Assembly: GCA_002347025.1 (NCBI GenBank)
Contig: DEAE01000029.1
Span: 3,799 to 67,798 of the forward strand
Source of the DNA: Acidobacteria bacterium UBA2990
GTDB taxonomy: Bacteria; Acidobacteriota; Vicinamibacteria; Vicinamibacterales; UBA8438
Length of the DNA stretch: 64,000 bases
Direction: 5' to 3'
The translations under genes and the position numbers were made by a program. Under the pieces are notes generated by a model. It was given only the letters and a program-made list of their open reading frames with translations. It had not been told where the DNA came from and made no database searches. Shown in pieces: positions 34,642 to 42,600 of this stretch (within the stretch, counting starts at the first letter, position 1; each line of letters starts with the position of its first letter).

Positions 34642-35307
34642 TTAATCCAAGGAACCAATCGCAGTGAGAACTGCCGTAAAATCTGCTGAAGTCAATCCAC
34701 TGTTTTTCTCTATTGTGGCTGCGAGATCCCCTGAGGTGGAAGTGCAATCTGGCTCTTGGAGAACTTCTTTTACGTGAGCTGGCAATACATTAATCGGAGT
34801 TGTCCGCACTTGACTGCCAAATTCCACCTCACGTCCCAAAACGATCCGCCAGGTGCCCTTTTCGATAGTCTGGCCGCAATGTTTGCAGCTTGAGCGGCCC
34901 GAGGGAGCTCGTTCTGCATAGGGAGGAAACTTGCGGGTTGCCCGGCGTTCTTCAGCCTGTGCCTTCAATTTCATCAAGGATTCCAGGGAGGGCACCTTGG
35001 GTATTGGGGTCGCCCAACGCCAGGCCTCCTGTTCGTAGGCTTCCTGGACCCGCTCGGGTAGCCGCCCCGCCGCACACTTTAGGTGATGCCAGAGATACCC
35101 AGGTCCGAAAGGTCCCACGATAAGAATTCCGAGACGTAAAGTTTGTTTAGCGATCTTCTTTCTGCAGGTCTTACAGCGTGCTCGGGCCGACCGGGCTTCT
35201 TCGATGAGATAGGGAGGCTTACCAGCCTCCTCTGCCTTTGTCGTTGATGACTCCGCAACAGGCTCAAGCTCATGGTCATGATTGATGTCGTGCCTCTCTT
35301 TGTTCAT
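34642..35307 (-). CDS. PARP-type zinc-finger protein
   Basis: A 221-residue cytoplasmic protein with AAGGGAAC upstream of its ATG. Residues 32-79 match the PARP-type zinc finger: YLIEEARSARARCKTCRKKI (Cys45, Cys48), then LRLGILIVGPFGPGYLWHHLKC (His75, Cys78). A second copy at about 128-185 keeps Cys141 and Cys144 (RSSCKHCGQTIEKGTWRI). At the expected His-x2-Cys position it reads LPAH, so its fourth-ligand pair is altered. PARP fingers bind DNA breaks in eukaryotes. No PARP catalytic domain is present here or next door. Possible DNA-damage sensor; this is inference. Confidence 0.78.
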   Translation of the reverse strand: MNKERHDINHDHELEPVAESSTTKAEEAGKPPYLIEEARSARARCKTCRKKIAKQTLRLGILIVGPFGPGYLWHHLKCAAGRLPERVQEAYEQEAWRWATPIPKVPSLESLMKLKAQAEERRATRKFPPYAERAPSGRSSCKHCGQTIEKGTWRIVLGREVEFGSQVRTTPINVLPAHVKEVLQEPDCTSTSGDLAATIEKNSGLTSADFTAVLTAIGSLD

Positions 35308-35443
35308 TTCAGTTCCCTTAAATGGCTTGCCTGAAGAAAAAGTAGCTCAATTATGCTCCGTCCATTTGATATTCGTGCCACTCCCCAGTTGGGTACCAGG
35401 ACTCTCAATTCAAAATCCTTTTCCTTTAGGTCCCCTCGTATTA

Positions 35444-35938
35444 CTACTCACAAGTGATCAATTTTCTTGAAGGATTAGCAATGATCGCAATAATTTGCCA
35501 ATCCCCATCGAGTTTGCCAAACAGGTAACTTGAAGCTCCGGTCATCAATGGAGCATCATCTGTTCGATACCGAGTGAAGTGTGCGCTCAGAAGGGCTGTA
35601 GACCCATTAAGTACGCAAACTACAACCGCGTCGGTCTCTGAACGATCATACTGCTCTCTTTCCAGTTGACTGTGAATCTCGTCGAAACTGGCCTTGACGT
35701 CATCAGTTGTCATTCTGAGGTTCACACCACTATTCCCCATTTGGTAGGAGGGTGCAGCGTAGACCCTATTAGCGACAATGTCGGTACGGCCAGCTGAAAA
35801 AGCCGCGAGATAAGAATCCCAGGCCTTTAGCACTGCCCTCTTTACGATCTCGCCAGTAGAGTCCTGGTTTTCTGCCCAAGTAGGTTGCGAGACAAGGACT
35901 ATAAGGGAGAGAAGAACTAAACAATATCTTGCCCTCAT
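35444..35938 (-). CDS. Secreted NTF2-like (SnoaL/DUF4440-type) protein
   Basis: I chose ATG 35938 because GAGGAGAGG lies 7 bases upstream; an earlier start at 35989 lacks it. The 164-residue product has a Sec signal (MRARYCLVLLSLIVLVSQPTWAEN). A single domain follows with the cone-fold pattern VLKAWDSYLAAFSAGRTDIVAN, then ALLSAHFTRYRTDD and YLFGKLDGDWQIIAIIANPS, as in SnoaL/DUF4440 proteins. No catalytic residues stand out. Probably a periplasmic binding or stress protein. Confidence 0.68.
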   Translation of the reverse strand: MRARYCLVLLSLIVLVSQPTWAENQDSTGEIVKRAVLKAWDSYLAAFSAGRTDIVANRVYAAPSYQMGNSGVNLRMTTDDVKASFDEIHSQLEREQYDRSETDAVVVCVLNGSTALLSAHFTRYRTDDAPLMTGASSYLFGKLDGDWQIIAIIANPSRKLITCE

Positions 35939-36047
35939 CGGGATGCCTCTCCTCGACTGGTGGTTGCTTATGTTGCTATTAATATCCATTTGGCTTCTAC
36001 CTTTGTCTTGGAGTTGATTCCTTCACGTTCACCCATCATTGGCTTGA

Positions 36048-38003
36048 TCACCGGAAACAGGGGAGATCCCATGAGTCATATCTTCCTGTAGGAGAGAGGT
36101 CACGTTGAACCAGTACTTGATATCCATCATTGCTAACCTCTGGGTCTCCAAAACTTGATTCTCGGGCCAGGCGATAGGTTCGCTGCAAATGATGATTTAC
36201 TAATTGATATTCTTGTTCGAACTCCCTCGCAGTGGCTTTGTCAACAATAACGAGGGGAACAGATTCATTCGATAGCTTGGCGATAATCTGTTGTTGGTGG
36301 GCGACAGACGACCAATGACCGCCAAAAAACACCAACATTCCTCCTCCAAACCCCCGTCCACTCATCGCGAATAGTTGTGGAGCAAACCAAGTGGCGAGCA
36401 GTTTATCCTCTGGCTTCGTACAACTTTGAAGATACCGAATCAATCCTGCCTGTCCTCCACGAGGGAGGAGGACCTCCGAAGGTGGCGTCTGGGCCAATGT
36501 GTGGAGGACTGATGCAGACGATCTCAGGGAGTTTGAACCCGATTCTAGCCGCGAGCTCAATGAAAGCAGTAATCCAGAACCGCAGATGCATAGGCTTAAA
36601 ACACAGACAATTGAACGGAACGGTCTTGTCAGCTTCAAGGAATTCGAAAACATTGGCAAGAGACGCACAGTGGTCCAGGCTGCCAAAAGGGTCAAGGAGG
36701 GGACGATGGCGCCAATCCGTGCCTCGACGGGAGACCGTAGAATGAACGCGTCTACAAGTAGGCACAGTACTACCAGGGAGAGTCCACGAGCGGTATCAGT
36801 TTGTTGATGAGGCATCTCTGCCTTCCGGGCCTTATTCCTCCAGACGACAAAAAGCGCCAAGGCAGGAATCAAGAGGCAGAGATAATAGTAGAAAGCGGTG
36901 CGGTTTATAGAAGAGAAGACGCCTGGCAACAGTTGAATTCTGAGTGGAGGAAGAATGTTAAACAGGAATCTCTCGATTGCCCCTGCTAATGATTCTGCAG
37001 CTGGTACGGTTTGGGTTCCACGATCGATTAACCCTGTATCTTCTATATAAGGCTCTGCTATGAGGCTGCCCACTCGTTCAGTGGATGGGTCTGCAAGTTG
37101 ATACTCCCATGTACGGTCTCCCTCCAAAAGGGCGGCCTTCAAGTCATAACGTCGTTCGACCGTCGAGCGCTCTAATTCACTGAGGTCTTCAACCCATCTG
37201 ATCTTGATCGGATAGCTTGGTTTGGAGGCTATTGCAAACCAGGGCTGGGTGGAATCAATTGTGATTCTAGGTATGCTAAAGAGCTCAGTTCGTGTGCCTT
37301 CTCGGCTTGCATAACTACCGATCTGACCGATGTAGTTCCACACACCGCCATTGACCTGCAGAAACGTCAGAGGCGGCAACGACAATATAGTGACGCCCAG
37401 GGCAAAGGTTCCTAGTCGGTGCAGAAATACTGTTTTTTCGGTATGCAGAGCAAATAGAGTGACAAGACCGGCACAGGCTAGGTATACACCGTTGTCGTAA
37501 CGAAACCAGAACGCCAAGGCCGTAAGTGAGCTGAATAGAGCTAGGTTGAGTAAGGATGGTTTGTCAGCGTAACGCCAACAAAGGAGTAGACCAAGTGAGT
37601 AAAACAACACTTTGTCGTAATCGTAGAACCGGGGTTCAATAGACACGGCAAATGTCGTCAACAACAAAGCAAGTGGAAGCCCTCCGCTGACTCGTATCAG
37701 CATTATTAGCGTGAACGAAAAACCAAGAGACAGACCCACAATATTGATCAATGCTTCGCCCAGAAGGGAGTCGCCAAAGATCCATTGCCCTGCTGCTGAA
37801 GTAAACAACGTCAAAAAATAGCCGGGATCAAAAAAATCCTTAAACGGGAGTTCTCCATATTGGGCAATTTGGCGGCCTCTGGAAATGCGGTCGAAGTGGT
37901 CGTCAGTCAGCCCGTATATCCGTAGGTGAAATAAACACGAACAGACGAAGAAGCTAAGGACGCTCAGTTTTTGAACAGGAGTGAGTCCAGTCTGTCTGGT
38001 CAT
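36048..38003 (-). CDS. Multi-pass GT-C-like glycosyltransferase
   Basis: A 651-residue membrane protein with about ten predicted helices. An early periplasmic loop after the first helix reads GLTDDHFDRISRGRQIAQYGELPFKDFFDPGY. That is the acidic first loop expected of lipid-linked-sugar glycosyltransferases of the GT-C/PMT/ArnT superfamily. A soluble insertion (about 225-330) and a soluble C-terminal domain follow. It could transfer sugars to lipid A, exopolysaccharide or protein; no neighbouring gene settles this. Exact family not identified. Confidence 0.68.
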   Translation of the reverse strand: MTRQTGLTPVQKLSVLSFFVCSCLFHLRIYGLTDDHFDRISRGRQIAQYGELPFKDFFDPGYFLTLFTSAAGQWIFGDSLLGEALINIVGLSLGFSFTLIMLIRVSGGLPLALLLTTFAVSIEPRFYDYDKVLFYSLGLLLCWRYADKPSLLNLALFSSLTALAFWFRYDNGVYLACAGLVTLFALHTEKTVFLHRLGTFALGVTILSLPPLTFLQVNGGVWNYIGQIGSYASREGTRTELFSIPRITIDSTQPWFAIASKPSYPIKIRWVEDLSELERSTVERRYDLKAALLEGDRTWEYQLADPSTERVGSLIAEPYIEDTGLIDRGTQTVPAAESLAGAIERFLFNILPPLRIQLLPGVFSSINRTAFYYYLCLLIPALALFVVWRNKARKAEMPHQQTDTARGLSLVVLCLLVDAFILRSPVEARIGAIVPSLTLLAAWTTVRLLPMFSNSLKLTRPFRSIVCVLSLCICGSGLLLSLSSRLESGSNSLRSSASVLHTLAQTPPSEVLLPRGGQAGLIRYLQSCTKPEDKLLATWFAPQLFAMSGRGFGGGMLVFFGGHWSSVAHQQQIIAKLSNESVPLVIVDKATAREFEQEYQLVNHHLQRTYRLARESSFGDPEVSNDGYQVLVQRDLSPTGRYDSWDLPCFR

Positions 38004-38198
38004 CTGAGCGCCGTCTGGGTATCAAGGCCTTAGAGGCCACTGAGGGAACCGTTAATCGAACTCTTTTAATTTTTGGCGTTTATCCCGTGCCGCAAGGTCG
38101 ACTTCTAAACAGAGCATTCAATCATCTGAGCAATGAATATGTAAACTCCATCACATCAGGAGTGGCACAATTAGCAAGAATTTTGAGACTCGCGAAGC

Positions 38199-38906
38199 CT
38201 AGGAAATCCATTTTAGGGAAGGGTTAATATAACGGTAACTATCTAGGAGTCCAGGAACGAGAACAGTTAATCCAGCCCACCTTTCGTTTCCATCCCAGCC
38301 TAGAGCCATGCCCCGTGTGTCTCGTTCGAGGGGACCTAGATGAGCCAACCCTGTCAGCCCGTACAGCAGCGAAGAGGCAATATGGAAGCCCAGTAGCCCC
38401 TTCCTAATGGCAGCTCTTCGGTCTCTGAGCTCTGGACTGTGAGAGAGAATTACCTCGGCGGCGAGAAATTGCGACCAGAGTCCAGCGGAAGACACTAGGA
38501 ACTCTTGCTTGGCTGTGAGGGTCTCAGCGTGGCTTATTGCAAAAAAAGGCACTCCCCCGCCTCTGACGCCCTTAAGGTACGGGGATGCCCCGAGAGCCCA
38601 GTTTGCAACCAAATGGCCACCTTCATGAATCCCAAACCCTATTCCGACTCCAAGCCAGAACCGGCAGCCTGAGCATCCTTTGTCAAGAGCCTGTTTGAGC
38701 CTCCTCGGCAATTCAAACCGATCAAGGCTCTCGCTGCTCGGATCGCCGACGCCTCGGCATTTCGTCACTAAGAAATGACCTGGGCATTCCTGTCGTTCCG
38801 AATCCGGCATAGTCGAGTCGTCTACGCTAGATCGTGCGAGGGCTCCGAACATTGTGACTCTCAAGATAGCCACAAATGTAACAATGAGACGAAAACGCCT
38901 GGGCAT
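38199..38906 (-). CDS. Membrane protein with HEGGH metalloprotease-like motif
   Basis: A 235-residue protein with a signal-like N-terminus (MPRRFRLIVTFVAILRVTMF). A membrane segment at about 82-105 contains GIHEGGHLVANW, in which His94-Glu95-x-x-His98 fits the HExxH zinc motif of site-2-protease-like peptidases. Further helices follow at about 130-155 and 170-190. Four cysteines (41, 50, 78, 81) precede the motif. The LDG/NPDG partner motif of M50 peptidases is not obvious; LVPGLLDSY near the end is a weak candidate. Possible intramembrane protease or degenerate relative; function unknown. Confidence 0.55.
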   Translation of the reverse strand: MPRRFRLIVTFVAILRVTMFGALARSSVDDSTMPDSERQECPGHFLVTKCRGVGDPSSESLDRFELPRRLKQALDKGCSGCRFWLGVGIGFGIHEGGHLVANWALGASPYLKGVRGGGVPFFAISHAETLTAKQEFLVSSAGLWSQFLAAEVILSHSPELRDRRAAIRKGLLGFHIASSLLYGLTGLAHLGPLERDTRGMALGWDGNERWAGLTVLVPGLLDSYRYINPSLKWIS

Positions 38907-39057
38907 TGTTCAGTCACTCTGCACAGCTTAATTAGACCATATCTCACGTTATGACTTGGTCTTTGTCAGTGAACACCCAGTCGTCGCTGAGCCAAATACA
39001 TCGCCCCGGAAGCCCTCTAGTTGGTCGAAGTTTCTCCGCATCTAGTATTCTGGCTGT

Positions 39058-39663
39058 ATGGTCTCTCTCGAAATGTTCATCGATTACGTTTGACCCTGGT
39101 GCTATCTCAGTGCGGCCCGTACTGAACGTCTGCGTCGGTCTTACCAAGTGACTCTGGTGCATCGAATGTTCCCATTGCACCCGAACACACCCTCAGATGG
39201 CATGACACTTGAGAAGTTGTTTGGCCAACAGGTAGATGTGGATGTCATGCGGACCCAAATGGAAGCATTGATGTCTGCAGAAGGCCTTCCTTATGGATAT
39301 CGTAGCCACACCTATAACACACGCCGAGCCCAACAATTGGCCAAATGGGCAGATAAGCAGCCTGGAGGAGATGCCATTCATGGCGCATTATACCGAGCCT
39401 ACTTCGTCGACGGCATCAATTTGGGAGATCTCGACCGGCTCCTAGAAATCGCTACATCTGTTGGTCTATCTGGCGTGGAGGCTCGAAAGGCCCTAGAGTA
39501 TGAAACCGAGCTTCGACACGTGACAAATGATTGGAAGTTGGCCAAAAATCACCAAATCACGGCTGTGCCGACGTATCTCTCTGAAGATAGGATACTGGTT
39601 GGAGCCCAGAGCTATGAGGTTCTTGAGGAACTGATTCTTCACGCCGGGGCAGTCCTCCGATGA
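39058..39663 (+). CDS. Selenocysteine-containing DsbA/FrnE-family oxidoreductase
   Basis: Reading TGA 39091-39093 as selenocysteine gives one 201-residue protein starting at ATG 39058: VSLEMFIDYV-U-PWCYLSAARTERL. This aligns with the DsbA/FrnE pattern ...FSDFVCPWCYLA, with Sec at the first active-site cysteine. After the TGA the family continues in the same frame: MFPLHPNTPSDGMTLEKLFG, ALYRAYFVDGINLGDLDRLL, and the cis-proline loop ITAVPTYL. The frame is closed upstream by TAG at 39043-39045, so ATG 39058 is the only normal start. No ribosome site is visible. A conventional start at GTG 39148 would lack the catalytic site. A SECIS-like hairpin lies just after the TGA. No signal peptide, so the protein is probably cytoplasmic, as FrnE-like proteins are. 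Confidence 0.86.
39091..39125 (+). promoter_or_regulatory. Bacterial SECIS-like element with the Sec UGA
   Basis: The in-frame TGA (39091-39093) is followed by a hairpin. The stem CAGTGC (39108-39113) pairs with GTACTG (39119-39124) over six pairs including one G-T, extendable by T39107-A39125. The 5-base loop is GGCCC (39114-39118). The loop GG lies 20 bases beyond the TGA. Known bacterial SECIS elements place a G-bearing apical loop about 16-37 nt after the UGA, where SelB binds. Confidence 0.75.
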
Positions 39664-39748
39664 ACGGTTGCCTGGCGTCTGGACCCCGTTTTGTAGCAAG
39701 AGAACCCTGGACCAAACACTAGGACCGCCACGGGAAAGAAAAAAGAAC

Positions 39749-42439
39749 ATGGATCCATTCATCCCTCTTGCCGCCGTTGCCCGGCTGCCTTCGCCGGACG
39801 ACAACCTGGCTATTGCGACTAAGCGCCTTAGCGAGGGAGCCGAAATAGCTTTCGGCCAGATGCGCCTTCGTCTTCCATGGTCAGTGCTGGAAGGGCACCG
39901 TTTTGCAGTTGCATCGATTTCTGCAGGGTCGGAATTGCGATCTTGGGGTTTACCATTCGGTCGAGCAATAGAACCAATTGCACCTGGTGATTACGTTTGC
40001 AACCAAGCCATGCTCGATGAATTAGTGACCCGTCGAATCGGGTTTGATCTTCCGAAGAAGCCCAACTTTATCGACATTCTCGAATCCTATCGGTTTGACG
40101 AAAGCCAATTCACGACGAAATGCCAGGTATCCGGGCAGCCACTAGCGTATACGTTTGACGGATATTTACGTCAAGGGAACCGCGGAGTCGGAACCAGGAA
40201 TTTCATTGTCGTGATGGGCACGAGTTCTCGGAGTTCTGGCTTCGTCAAAGCCCTAGCAGCCCGCTTTAAAAGCCTTCACTCTCCTGGGATTGACGGAGTC
40301 GTCCCTCTTGCCCACACCGAAGGAGGCGGCTATCAGCGGCCGAATAATTCGGAGCATGTCCTTCGGACACTGGCCGGTTTCTTTGTTCATCCAAATGTTG
40401 GGGCTATCCTTGCCGTGGACTACGGAACAGAGGCTATAAACAACGCCGCCTTGAAGGCCTACATGTTGCAACACAGCTACCCTATGAACGATGTGATTCA
40501 TGATTTTCTGAGTATTGAGGGTGGCTTTGATGAACATGTGAAGAAGGGTGCAGGCAAGATCGAGTCCTGGCTTCACGAAGTAAAGACAGAAAGAACTCCA
40601 CAGTCGTTAAGTCATCTGCGTGTTGCCCTTCAATGTGGTGGGTCAGATGCGTTCTCTGGTATCTCTGGCAATCCTCTGGCTGCTTGGTCTGCCCGTGAAA
40701 TTATTCGGGCTGGTGGTTCTGCCAATCTTGCTGAAACGGATGAATTGATTGGGGCCGAACACTACGTCTTGCAGAATGTTCGAGACAAGTCCACCGCACG
40801 TCGGTTCTTGGGAATGGTAGAACGTTTTAAAGAGCGGATCGCTTGGCATGGTGAATCGTGTGAAGGTAATCCGTCTGGGGGAAATAAATTCAGAGGTCTA
40901 TACAACATCGCTATCAAATCGATCGGGGCAGCGATGAAGAAGCATCCAGACGTTCGTCTCGACTACTGTATCGATTACAGCGAGCCTATGGGGTCCGGAG
41001 GGTACTATTTTATGGATAGCCCCGGTAACGATCTCGAAAGTATCGCAGGACAAGTGGCCGCTGGATGCAACATCATTTATTTCGTGACTGGGAATGGCTC
41101 AATCACAAACTTCCCATTCGTGCCGACCATCAAGATCGTGACCACTACACCTAGATTCAAGCTCTTGGAAGCTGATATGGATGTCAACGCTGGAGCTTAC
41201 CAGGATGGCACCTCGATGGATGAATTGGGAGCGGGCCTTTTTGCTCTGACGACAGACATAGCTGGTGGAATTTTGTCTAAAGGTGAAGAGGCAGGTCACT
41301 CTCAATTACAGATCTGGCGCAATTGGCAACAACGTGATGGTAGTCAGTTAGAGGTATTAAGTCGGTTGCCTGTGCCTACAGGGCCCTCGATCAAGGTTAG
41401 AGATGAATCGCCGCCTGAGTCTCATTTTACCGCTATCAGCGGAGAACGAGGACTTACAAGTGATCAAGTAGGCCTTGTCTTGCCGACCAGTTTGTGTTCC
41501 GGCCAAGTAGCTCAGACCATTGCAGACCGTCTCAATACCTACCACAAGGATAGGGAGTTCGGCGTATCCCGGTTTGTCGCTTTGGTTCATACAGAAGGCT
41601 GCGGGGTAACCGGGGCTGAAGCCCAAGCTGTCTACACTCGTTCGATGCTCAATTATCTCACGCACCCTCTAGTGCACAGCGCCGTTCTGTTGGAACATGG
41701 CTGTGAGAAAACTCACAATGACTTCATGCGACATTCCCTTCTCGCTCGTGGACTCGACGGGGACAATTTTGGCTGGGCCAGTGTTCAGTCAGATGGTGGA
41801 ATCGGCCAGGTCTGTTCAAAGGTCGAGAGTTGGTTTCGGTCGACGCTAGAGGGCAGACCTCCGACAACCACTGAAGCTGGTACTTGGCCTGATCTGCGAG
41901 TTGGGATCATGGCTTCAGGCAATCTTTCACAATCGGCCGCCCGCGCATTTGCCCAATTAACCCGTTGGCTGATTAGCGGTGGAGGCACAGTGGTACTTAC
42001 AGATGGGGGAGCTTTGTTGGAAAGTATGGTTTATGTTGAGGAGACCTTTCCAGGAGGACGCCCGGAAGCAAACCTGGCCCACGGGGCTCGCTTTTCGAAT
42101 GCTGGATGTTTCATTGTTGAGACTCCCACACAAGATTGGACTGAGGCCTTAACAGGGATGGGAGCCGCTGGTGTGGAAATAATAGTCGCACACGTCCGTG
42201 ACCAACCGATGCAGGGACATCCTTTGGTGCCCCTCTTACAAGCCTCAGACGACCCAATCACGCACCGACGCTATGGAGCGGACATAGACTTGGAACTGAC
42301 TGGTCCTCCAAGAGATTGGACCAACATTTTGGTAGATTCCTTGCTCGCCGTTGCTTCTCGACGCTATCAGGTCAAGGCTATGTGTCTGCAAAATACCGGT
42401 TTTCAGTTAACCCGAGGTCGTTTAGGGGTTTCGATGTAA
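39749..42439 (+). CDS. Double-length UxaA/GarD-family dehydratase-like protein
   Basis: I chose ATG 39749, with GGGAAAGAAAAAAGA upstream, over an earlier in-frame start. The 896 residues show an N-terminal SAF-like part (about 1-95, IATKRLSEGAEIAFG). A UxaA-type catalytic region follows (about 125-540: GVGTRNFIVVMGTSS, PLAHTEGGGYQRPN, LQCGGSDAFSGISGNPL, DSPGNDLESIAGQVAAGCN). A second related section (about 580-896) has LCSGQVAQTIADRL, VALVHTEGCGVTG and LLEHGCEKTHNDFM. Altronate and galactarate dehydratases are about 500 residues, so this looks like a fusion of duplicated modules. It probably acts on a sugar acid with iron. It follows the selenoprotein by 86 bases. Confidence 0.8.
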   Translation: MDPFIPLAAVARLPSPDDNLAIATKRLSEGAEIAFGQMRLRLPWSVLEGHRFAVASISAGSELRSWGLPFGRAIEPIAPGDYVCNQAMLDELVTRRIGFDLPKKPNFIDILESYRFDESQFTTKCQVSGQPLAYTFDGYLRQGNRGVGTRNFIVVMGTSSRSSGFVKALAARFKSLHSPGIDGVVPLAHTEGGGYQRPNNSEHVLRTLAGFFVHPNVGAILAVDYGTEAINNAALKAYMLQHSYPMNDVIHDFLSIEGGFDEHVKKGAGKIESWLHEVKTERTPQSLSHLRVALQCGGSDAFSGISGNPLAAWSAREIIRAGGSANLAETDELIGAEHYVLQNVRDKSTARRFLGMVERFKERIAWHGESCEGNPSGGNKFRGLYNIAIKSIGAAMKKHPDVRLDYCIDYSEPMGSGGYYFMDSPGNDLESIAGQVAAGCNIIYFVTGNGSITNFPFVPTIKIVTTTPRFKLLEADMDVNAGAYQDGTSMDELGAGLFALTTDIAGGILSKGEEAGHSQLQIWRNWQQRDGSQLEVLSRLPVPTGPSIKVRDESPPESHFTAISGERGLTSDQVGLVLPTSLCSGQVAQTIADRLNTYHKDREFGVSRFVALVHTEGCGVTGAEAQAVYTRSMLNYLTHPLVHSAVLLEHGCEKTHNDFMRHSLLARGLDGDNFGWASVQSDGGIGQVCSKVESWFRSTLEGRPPTTTEAGTWPDLRVGIMASGNLSQSAARAFAQLTRWLISGGGTVVLTDGGALLESMVYVEETFPGGRPEANLAHGARFSNAGCFIVETPTQDWTEALTGMGAAGVEIIVAHVRDQPMQGHPLVPLLQASDDPITHRRYGADIDLELTGPPRDWTNILVDSLLAVASRRYQVKAMCLQNTGFQLTRGRLGVSM

Positions 42440-42600
42440 TCACTGCATTCCTAAACCCACAGGAAATGGAATAGTTGGGCTGGGGATACTTTCGAAGTGA
42501 TCTGTCTCTTTGAATATAGTCCCTGGAGCGGGCAGCTGAAGTTAGCCAAAGCCTGGAAGAGAGTAACGGGCAGCAGACCTCCCTCTCCCCTGGTCAACGG

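Noticed and set aside
39091..39093. TGA as a sequencing error or a pseudogene lesion
   Set aside because: The stop lies exactly at the first active-site Cys codon, no other lesion is present in the frame, and a SECIS-like hairpin follows. Raw reads would settle it.
38944..39180. Minus-strand open frame covering the 5' end of the selenoprotein gene
   Set aside because: The plus strand carries clear DsbA-family sequence through this stretch in one frame. The antisense frame has no family features and is explained as a shadow.
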